Part shown: positions 55,441 through 64,000 of the stretch, piece after piece
Layout of the letters: each line of letters opens with the position of its first letter
Position numbering within the stretch: position 1 is the first letter of the stretch
Origin: Stomorhina lunata
Taxonomy: Eukaryota > Arthropoda > Insecta > Diptera > Rhiniidae
Length of the DNA stretch: 64,000 bases
Direction: 5' to 3'
NCBI GenBank assembly: GCA_933228675.1
Contig: OW121742.1
Coordinates: 108,690,940-108,754,939 of the forward strand
Notes under the pieces: generated by a model
What the model was told of the DNA's origin: nothing
What the model saw: the letters and a program-made list of their open reading frames with translations, nothing else
Databases searched by the model: none
Translations under genes and position numbers: made by a program

Positions 55441-57140
55441 TGTTAATCGTCAATTAGGTTTCGTTTTCATGTTATTTGTCTACAACTTCTTCTGTCATCT
55501 TAATTTAATGCCAAACGTTTCAAAAGCCCATAAAGTTGTTTCACTTATTATTTTCATAATTTCCAAACATCACCATCAACTTGTTACTGTCACCTTCAAC
55601 TTAATTTTACTATTCGAAATGCAACAAGTCTTTAAAAACAGAAACTCCAAAGCATGAAATTTACAAATAATGTTTGATAAGATTAAGCTCACAACATCAA
55701 ACTTCTCCTTTTTCCGCTTTAAAGGCTAAAAATTAAAATAACTAAAAAATAATGAAAGAATAAAGCTACTGGGACATTCTACAGACGATACCAATCATCC
55801 CAAACGAATGACCATTAAGGCAGTGTGAAGAAAACATTCTGCTCATTCTTAATAATTAAGCAATTCCGCAACGGTTTTCAACTTAAAGAAGTTTGAAAAG
55901 CCTATAAAAAAAACTCCACCTAAATATATTTTAAAGCCAAAAACTGGTCTAAGCCACTTAATATGGAGCTAAGGTTACGAAGAACAAATTTGTATTTCAG
56001 ACCCCTCAGCCTAATTTAATATAAAAAACAATTTTAGTGCAAATAAAACGAGTCGGCTGCAAAAATTCAAAATGCCTGAATACATCTACAAACATTCGCA
56101 TCATCTCTAGTTCGAATTAAGATTCCAAATTTCAGATATTTAAAACGTACCAATGTCTGTTGAAGAAGTTAGCATTATTTATGCATGAAAGTTTGAGGCA
56201 ACATGAGGAGGTTTGACCGCTATTTAGACACACATATGCAAGCATATGCATTTTGTTGCAAGTTAGCTCTTTGTCATTTATAATACCAGCAGTTCTATTG
56301 CAAGTTAAATGTTCAGCAAACATTAGACAAACTGTGTATCAAAATAAAATACTCCTAAAAAAGCAATGGAACCAGCTTGAAGAACAATTTGATAAATCCT
56401 TGACCAATTTTTCGGTTGGATTTTCAAACATAAACTCAAATTTATTTCTGTCTTATAGTAATTTTGCCTTTTTTTGGTCGTTACTGGCATTTTCACTCCT
56501 AGTGGCTATTTTGTTTATGATATTGCATTACTCTTCAGGTTACCCCTTCCTGACTCCACCTGACTTCAAGTTGTTTCAATTTTCATCACAGAAATTCATT
56601 GCAAATTTTCGAGATCTTCCCTAGCGGGAGCACTTGTGTTAAGCGGTTCATTTGACAGTGACAGACGGCAAATTTGAAAGTATTGAAGTGTGTGTATGTA
56701 ATTCATTTAAAAGAGGCGAGTCCAAAGTCAGTCAAGAGTTACAAGAAGATACCTTAAGCTTAAGTCAGGTTTAGTTATTCCCTGTTTCTATTAAGTTTCT
56801 TCTGTTGCACAGCAATTGCCTCCTGTTGTCGCCGTCGTCATCGTCGTCCGTATCATATGAGTGTGTTAATTTGTATAAATGAGAAAATACTTTAAACTTT
56901 GGACTTTTTTTTCGCTTTTTCCCCATCTTAGGTCTATAAACACCAGAAAACGTTTGAAAATTAAAACGGAATTTTAATTAAAACAAAATTGTTTTGGTGT
57001 TAAGTTCTAATCGGCAACAATTAATTTCTTATACTGTCAGTAAATATTGAATTAAATAGAAAGGAAATTTGTCAAAGTCGAAAGATATTGAATGAAAAGG
57101 AATTATTTGGAATAGCGCAAAAAAACAGGAAATTGAGAAA
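55441..57140. other. single-copy-looking intergenic DNA
   Basis: Mixed composition with a GTCGCCGTCGTCATCGTCGT stretch at 56828 and several TTGACAGTGACAG-type words near 56650. Nothing is recognised apart from one open frame listed separately. Confidence 0.4.
56253..56624 (+). CDS. open frame of 123 codons with one membrane segment (doubtful)
   Basis: Unrecognised. The frame has a hydrophobic start (SLSFIIPAVLLQVKCSA), a polar middle and a strong hydrophobic segment FAFFWSLLAFSLLVAILFMI around residues 71-92. It is the longest frame in the window not explained by repeats, Kazal-like genes or the retrotransposon. In DNA this AT-rich a frame of this size is expected about once per window by chance, and there is no TATA box, splice site or domain to support it. 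Listed so that it can be tested. Confidence 0.15.
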   Translation: MLQVSSLSFIIPAVLLQVKCSANIRQTVYQNKILLKKQWNQLEEQFDKSLTNFSVGFSNINSNLFLSYSNFAFFWSLLAFSLLVAILFMILHYSSGYPFLTPPDFKLFQFSSQKFIANFRDLP

Positions 57141-57295
57141 TAGTTAAATGAGGAAAATAAGAAAATTTATTAGATTTTTACTAAAAGAAGGAAATTTTGG
57201 ATCTTTTTACTAAAATAAGGAAATTTAAGAATTTTTAATAAAATAAGGAAATTTACGAAATTTTTACTAAAATAAGGAAATTTAAGAAATTTTTA
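57141..57295 (-). repeat. 29-bp satellite array J3 (inverted)
   Basis: About five units of TTACTAAAATAAGGAAATTT with variable ends, the reverse complement of J1/J2. Interrupted on the right by an inverted K copy. Confidence 0.92.
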
Positions 57296-57720
57296 GTTTT
57301 TTTTTTATTTTAATTTTTTTTTGTTACCATTAAAAAAAATTTCCATCAATTTTAAAATCTTGAAAAAAAATTTCCATACTTTGATAAAACTAAAATTTGT
57401 CAAATGTATGGAAATAATTTATAATTTATAGAGTTTATACAATAAATGTGAACATAACTTATATAAAGAAATATTCTGGAAATTTTATTGAATATTTTTT
57501 TATTCTTTATTTAATTTTTAATAATAATTAGCAAAAGTTTTTAATTTTGTATTTTCTTTTTGATTTTTAAATTTTTTATTAAAATTTTTTATTTAAAATC
57601 TTGAAAAAAAATTCCATACTATAATTTTTTAATATTTATATAATTTATAGAGTTAAACCAAAATGTGAAAATAATTAATAGAATTTATATAATATATGGA
57701 AAATAAAATATAAAATATTT
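57296..57720 (-). repeat. hairpin repeat K, inverted copy
   Basis: TTTCCATACTTTGATAAAAC and TTGTCAAATGTATGGAAA form the hairpin in inverted order (57378-57415); TATAGAGTTTATACAATAAA and an AATATATGGAAAATAAAATA block follow. K is inverted where J is inverted, so the two probably moved together in an inversion. Confidence 0.8.
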
Positions 57721-59615
57721 CCATAGATTTTATAACCTAAAAGAAGGAAATTTAAGATGTTTTTACAAAAATTAGGAAATTTAACATTTTTTACTAAAAT
57801 AAAGAAATTTAAGAAATTTTTACTAAATTAAGGAAATTTACGAAATTGTTATTCAAAAAAGGAAATTTAAGATATTTTTACTAAAATAAGGAAATTTAAG
57901 TTAATTTTACTAAAATAAGGAAATTTAAGATATTTTTACAAAAATAAGGAAATTTAAGTTAATTTTACTAAAATAAGGAAATTTAAGATATTTTTACTAA
58001 AATAAGGAAATTTAAGATATTTTTACTAAAATAAGGAAATTTAAGATATTTTTACTCAAATAAGGAAATTTAAGATAATTTTACTAAAATAACGGAATTT
58101 AAGATATTTTTTACTAAAATAAGAAAATTTACGAAATTTTTACTAAAATAAGGAAATTTAAGTTAATTTTATTAAAATAAGGAAATTTAAGTTAATTTAA
58201 CTAAAATAAGGAAATTTAAGATATTTTTACTAAAATAAGAAAATTTACGAAATTTTTACTAAAATAAGGAAATTTAAGTTAATTTTACTAAAATAAGGAA
58301 ATTTAAGATATTTTTACTAAAATAAGAAAATTTACGAAATTTTTACTAAAATAAGGAAATTTACGAAATTTTTACTTAAATAACAAAATTTAAGATATTT
58401 TTACTAAAATAAGGATATTTTTACTAAAATAAGGAAATTTAAGATATTTTTACTAAAATAAGGAAATTAAAGTTAATTTTAATAAAATAAGGAAATTCGA
58501 GTTAATTTAACTAAAATAAGGAAATTTACGAAATTTTTACTAAAATAAGGAAATTTACGAAATTTTTACTAAAATAAGGAAATTTAATATATTTTTACTA
58601 AAATAAGAAAATTTACGAAATTTTTACTTAAATAACAAAATTTAAGATATTTTTACTAAAATAAGGATATTTTTACTAAAATAAGGAAATTTAAGATATT
58701 TTTACTAAAATAAGGACATTAAAGTTAATTTTACTAAAATAAGGAAATTCGAGTTAATTTTACTAAAATAAGGAAATTTACGAAATTTTTACTAAAATAA
58801 GGAAATTTACGAAATTTTTACTAAAATAAGGAAATTTAATATATTTTTACTAAAATAAGAAAATTTACGAAATTTTTACTTAAATAACAAAATTTAAGAT
58901 ATTTTTACTAAAATAAGGATATTTTTACTAAAATAAGGAATTTTAAGATATTTTTACTAAAATAAGGAAATTAAAGTTAATTTTACTAAAATAAGGAAAT
59001 TCGAGTTAATTTTACTAAAATAAGGAAATTTACGAAATTTTTACTAAAATAAGGAAATTTACGAAATTTTTACTTAAATAACAAAATTTAAGATATTTTT
59101 ACTAAAATAAGGATATTTTTACTAAAATAAGGAAATTTAAGATATTTTTACTAAAATAAGGAAATTAAAGTTAATTTTACTAAAATAAGGAAATTCGAGT
59201 TAATTTTACTAAAATAAGGAAATTTACGAAATTTTTGCTAAAATAAGGAAATTTACAAAATTTTTACTAAAATAAGGAAATTTACAAAATTTTTACTAAA
59301 ATAAGGAAATTTAATATATTTTTACTAAAATAAGAAAATTTACGAAATTTTTACTAAAATAAGGAAATTTAAGAAATTCTAACTAAAATAAGGAAATATA
59401 AGATATTTTTACTAAAATAAGAAAATCTAAGTTAATTTTACTAAAATAAGAAAATTTACGATATTTTTACGAAATGAAGGAAATTTACGAAATTTTTACT
59501 TAAATAACAAAATTTAAGATATTTTTACTAAAATAAGGATATTTTTACTAAAATAAGGAAATTTAAGATATTTTTACTAAAATAAGGAAATTAAAGTTAA
59601 TTTTACTAAAATAGC
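57721..59615 (-). repeat. 29-bp satellite array J4 (inverted) with 252-bp higher-order unit
   Basis: About 65 units of TTACTAAAATAAGGAAATTT plus AAGATATTT, ACGAAATTT, AAGTTAATT or AATATATTT. The marker variant AAATAACAAAATTTAAG recurs with its acaaaa at 58383, 58635 and 58887 (252 bp apart), then 59081 and 59507. Units between markers keep the same order of variants (GGATATTTTT, AATTAAAGTT, AATTCGAGTT), so this is a true higher-order repeat. Confidence 0.95.
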
Positions 59616-60910
59616 GGTATTTTGATTAACATCTTGATAAACCTTAAATTTTCTCTAACAAAATCCTATGACTGTCTTCTGTCAGTTTGGAAAGTAGTCC
59701 ATCTTTTTGGTTTTCAACTTTTTCGCAATATTTCACTTGTCATTTCAATTAAGCTCAAATAGACTCCAGACTCCATGACATTTTACTGCCCCCATTAAGA
59801 AATTTTTTATATTTGTTATATTTTGCCCATAAAGCGCCGCTTGTGTCACAAGACATATGTTATATGACAGGAGGATGACTGCCATGGAATAGCAATCACT
59901 GTGGACCTTATTGAAACCATAATCGCTGTAATTTTTTTTAAGAGCTTCATATAAAAAAATTTAATAAAATTATAAAGAATGATACAAATAATGGTCGGTC
60001 ACATACAAGTTAATGACACCACACAAAAGAAACAGAGATAATTTTTATAAAGATGGACTAAGCTCAAAAAGACACCATGGGACAATATTTACTTATACAG
60101 ACGATGCCAACAAACTCCTTTTCTTTCTGGGTTTTATTACTTGCAATCGGTTAATAAAGATTAAAACGATGATTAGATGGAAATAATGGCAATAAAAGTT
60201 AAAGAAGAAGTAGATGGCAAAGAAAAAATGACAACAATAATAAAAATAATAATGATGGCAAAATAAAGGTGAGGAAAAAGGGAGATAAACTAGAGAATAA
60301 GACACTTAAGCTTTAACGTGATATATAACTTTGATTAAAGGTTTGATTATACAAAGAATAAGGCTGTAATGTTTCAGTACTTCCACAACTCTAGAAACAC
60401 TCATTCATGTATTCTTTCATTCATACCTTGAAACCTTCACAAATGACATACTCGTAAAGAGGAGGAACAAGCAAGAAAAAATGCAAAGAAAAAATATTTT
60501 AAATGACAATAAAAATCTCTACAATAACTCTCTCGTGTCAGTCCCGATGATGAAGTTGTATGCTCTGAAAATATGTGGGTGTTTGTTCATACGCCAGAGC
60601 ATTGTAAATATTTCATTAGGGCGTTAAAACAGACTCAGGCTAGGAAACAGGAGGCGGATGTGCGTTTTACTTGCAGGTGTTTTACATACATACTCACACA
60701 CATTCAAGCCATCCAACTCAATGCGATTTAATTTATTTGAATTGTAGGACAACGAAATATTCGAATGAGTTATTTCTGTGAAATTTTCCAAAAAAAAAAA
60801 AAAACGAGAATTCCATTGAGGAACAGCAATCAATTTGGAATATGAATTAAAGCTTATGAAGTGCCATAATGGAAAAAATGCCAATACAAATATTTTTGAA
60901 TATACAAAAA
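59616..60910. other. single-copy-looking intergenic DNA
   Basis: Mixed composition, no repeat recognised. Minus frames at 60093-60305 and 60624-60884 (70 and 86 codons) are low-complexity or unsupported. Confidence 0.4.
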
Positions 60911-63865
60911 CTGTAATAAATTTCCTTATTTTAGTAAAAATTTCGTAAATTTCCTTATTTTGTTGGAAATATCTTAAATTTCCTTATTTTAGTAAAATTA
61001 ACTTAAATTTCCTTATTTTGGTAAAAATTTCGTAAATTTCCTTATTTTAGTAAAAATTTCGTAAATTTTCTTATTTTAGTAAAAAATATCTTAAATTTCC
61101 TTATTTTAGAAAAATTAACTTAAATTTCCCTTTTTTTAATAAAAATATCTTAAATTTCCTTATTTTAGTAAAAATTTCGTAAATTTCCTTGTTTTAGTAA
61201 AAATATCTTAAATTTCCTTATTTTAGTAAAAATATCTTAAATTTCCTTATTTTAGTAAAAATATCTTAAATTTCCTTATTTTAGTAAAAATTTCGTAAAT
61301 TTTCTTGTTTTAGTAAAAATATCTTAAATTTCCTTATTTTAGTAAAAATTTCGTAAATTTCCTTATTTTAGTAAAATTAGCTTAAATTTCCTTATTTTAG
61401 TAAAAATATCATATATTTCCTTATTTTAGTAAAAATATCATAAATTTCCTTATTTAAGTAAAATTAACTTAAATTTCCTTATTTTAGTAAAAATTTCGTA
61501 AATTTTCTTATTTTAGTAAAAATATCTTAAATTTCCTTATTTTAGTAAAAATATCTTAAATTTCCTTATTTTAGTAAAAATATCTTAAATTTCCTTATTT
61601 TAGTAAAAATTTCGTAAATTTCCTTATTTTAGTAAAATTAGCTTAAATTTCCTTATTTTAGTAAAAATATCATATATTTCCTTATTTTAGTAAAAATATC
61701 ATAAATTTCCTTATTTAAGTAAAATTAACTTAAATTTCCTTATTTTAGTAAAAATTTCGTAAATTTTCTTATTTTAGTAAAAATTTCGTAAATTTCCTTA
61801 TTTTAGTAAAAATTTCGTAAATTTCCTTTTAAGTAAAATTAACTTAAATTTCCTTATTTTAGTAAAAATTTCGTAAATTTCCTTATTTTAGTAAAATTAA
61901 CTTAAATTTCCTTATTTTAGTAAAATTAGCTTAAATTTCCTTATTTTAGTAAAAATATCATATATTTCCTTATTTTAGTAAAAATATCATAAATTTCCTT
62001 ATTTAAGTAAAATTAACTTAAATTTCCTTATTTTAGTAAAAATTTCGTAAATTTTCTTATTTTAGTAAAAATTTCGTAAATTTCCTTTTAAGTAAAATTA
62101 ACTTAAATTTCCTTATTTTAGTAAAAATTTCGTAAATTTCCTTTTTAGTAAAATTAACTTAAATTTCCTTATTTTAGTAAAAATTTCGTAAATTTTCTTA
62201 TTTTAGTAAAATTAACTAAAATTTCCTTATTTTAGTAAAAATTTCGTAAATTTCCTTATTTTAGTAAAAATATCTTAAATTTCCTTATTTATGTAAAATT
62301 AACTTAAATTTCCTTATTTTAGTAAAAATTTCGTAAATTTCCTTTTTAGTAAAATTAAATTAAATTTCCTTATTTTAGTAAAAATTTCGTAAATTTCCTT
62401 ATTTTAGTAAAAATTTCGTAAATTTCCTTATTTTAGTAAAAATTTCGTAAATTTCCTTTTAGTAAAATTAACTTAAATTTCCTTATTTTAGTAAAAATTT
62501 CGTAGATTTTCTTATTTTAGTAAAATTAACTTAAATTTCCTTATTTTAGTAAAAATTTAGTAAATTTCCTTATTTTAGTAAAAATATCTTAAATTTCCTT
62601 ATTTTAGTAAAAATTTAGTAAATTTCCTTATTTTAGTAAAAATATCTTAAATTTCCTTATTTTAGTAAAAATATCATAAATTTCCTTATTTTAGTAAAAT
62701 TAACTTAAATTTCCTTATTTTAGTAAAAATTTCGTAAATTTCCTTATTTTAGTAAAAATTTCGTAAATTTCCTTTTTAGTAAAATTAACTTAAATTTACT
62801 TATTTTAGTAAAATTATCTTAAATTTCCTTTTAAGTGAAATTAACTTAAATTTCCTTATTTAGTAAAAATTTCGTAAATTTCCTTATTTAAGTAAAAATA
62901 TCATAAATTTCCTTATATTAGTAAAAATTTCGTTAATTTTCTTATTTTAGTAAAATTAACTTAAATTTCCTTATTTTAGTAAAAATTTAGTAAATTTCCT
63001 TATTTTAGTAAAAATATCTTAATTTTCCTTATTTTAGTAAAAATATCTTAAATTTCCTATTTTAGTAAAAATATCTTAAATTTCCTTATTTTAGTAAAAA
63101 TATCATAAATTTCCTTATTTTAGTAAAATTAACTTAAATTTCCTTATTTTAGTAAAAATTTCGTAAATTTCCTTATTTTAGTAAAAATTTCGTAAATTTC
63201 CTTTTTAGTAAAATTAACTTAAATTTACTTATTTTAGTAAAATTATCTTAAATTTCCTTTTAAGTAAAATTAACTTAAATTTCCTTATTTAGTAAAAATT
63301 TCGTAAATTTCCTTATTTAAGTAAAAATATAAATTTTCTTATTTTAGTAAAAATTTCGTTAATTTTCTTATTTTAGTAAAATTAACTTAAATTTCCTTAT
63401 TTTAGTAAAAATTTAGTAAATTTCCTTATTTTAGTAAAAATGTCTTAAATTTCCTTATTTTAGTAAAAATTTAGTAAATTTCCTTATTTTAGTAAAAATA
63501 TCTTAAATTTCCTTATTTTAGTAAAAATATCATAAATTTCCTTATTTTAGTAAAATTAACTTAAATGTCCTTATTTTAGTAAAAATTTCGTAAATTTCCT
63601 TATTTTAGTAAAAATTTCGTAAATTTCCTTATTTTAGTAAAAATTTCGTAAATTTCCTTATTTGAGTAAAATTAACTTAAATTTCCTTCTTTTAGTAAAA
63701 ATATCTTAAATTTCCTTATTTTAGTAAAAATTTCCTTAATTTCCTTGTTTTAGTAAAAATTTCGTAAATTTCCTTATTTTAGTAAAATTAACTTAAATTT
63801 CCTTATTTTAGTAAAATTTACTTAAATTTCCTTATTTTAGTAAAAATATCGTATATTTCCCTCTA
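60911..63865 (+). repeat. 29-bp satellite array J5 with higher-order units
   Basis: About 102 units of AAATTTCCTTATTTTAGTAA plus AAATATCTT, AAATTTCGT, AATTAACTT, AATTAGCTT or AAATATCAT. The rare TTAGCTT variant recurs at 61380, 61641 and 61929 (261 = 9 x 29, then 288). A longer block with AAATTTACTTATTTT recurs at 62792 and 63221 (429 bp). Opposite in orientation to J3/J4. Confidence 0.96.
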
Positions 63866-64000
63866 TTTCAGAAATTTAAAATTTATTGTTTTATATCATT
63901 TTTTTCATATTTTTCATCTCTGATATAAAATTTAAATAAATTTTAATAATTTATGTTTCAATATTTATTTTATTTGTTCGGGTCGTTTCAGTTATTTGTT

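Overview
This window is AT-rich eukaryotic nuclear DNA from a brachyceran fly, probably a calyptrate (blowfly or house-fly type). The evidence is short-intron genes with GT/AG splice sites, TATA promoters and AATAAA signals, a recognisable last exon of nuf (nuclear fallout, a Rab11-FIP family protein), several fly-type dispersed repeats and a non-LTR retrotransposon. The species assignment is inference. There are no bacterial operons, rRNA, tRNA or CRISPR arrays.

Layout. 0-2.4 kb: the 3' end of nuf on the plus strand, with a satellite array in its intron and the same satellite in inverted orientation just downstream. 4.2-9.1 kb: AT-rich DNA, a 21-bp tandem array and a second satellite array. 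9.1-11.3 kb: DNA transposon remnants, including a hAT-type MITE with an 8-bp target duplication. 12.0-12.7 kb: first Kazal-like secreted protein gene. 13.2-14.2 kb: 5'-truncated non-LTR retrotransposon with an 11-bp target duplication. 15.1-17.0 kb: satellite. 17.5-18.4 kb (minus) and 20.9-21.7 kb (plus): second and third Kazal-like genes, with a satellite between them. 22-27 kb: mobile-element relics, a hammerhead-ribozyme-like motif and a 1-kb palindrome. 28-36.5 kb: long satellite arrays bracketing the fourth Kazal-like gene (30.6-31.4 kb, minus), which is an inverted duplicate of the third. 38-40.5 kb: a ~270-bp repeat with paired TTCGAA palindromes. 41-43.7 kb: satellite. 45-52.6 kb: relics, satellite and a hairpin-bearing ~270-bp repeat. 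53.9-63.9 kb: 29-bp satellite arrays in both orientations.

The four Kazal-like genes are one family. They share a short first exon coding most of a signal peptide, a phase-1 first intron, a His-rich or Pro-rich middle and an eight-cysteine C-terminal domain. In three of the four the last two cysteines lie on a separate 71-74-nt third exon that a simple ORF search misses.

The most unusual feature is a satellite superfamily. About 18 kb of the window is built from 31-bp units that all keep a near-palindromic core (TTTTCTATAGAAA or a close form), while the other half of the unit is swapped between at least six different sequences. Arrays change subfamily in register, change orientation at sharp junctions and carry higher-order duplications that are multiples of 31 bp. 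A second, unrelated 29-bp satellite takes about 6 kb more. All calls were made by reading the sequence; copy numbers and array edges are approximate.
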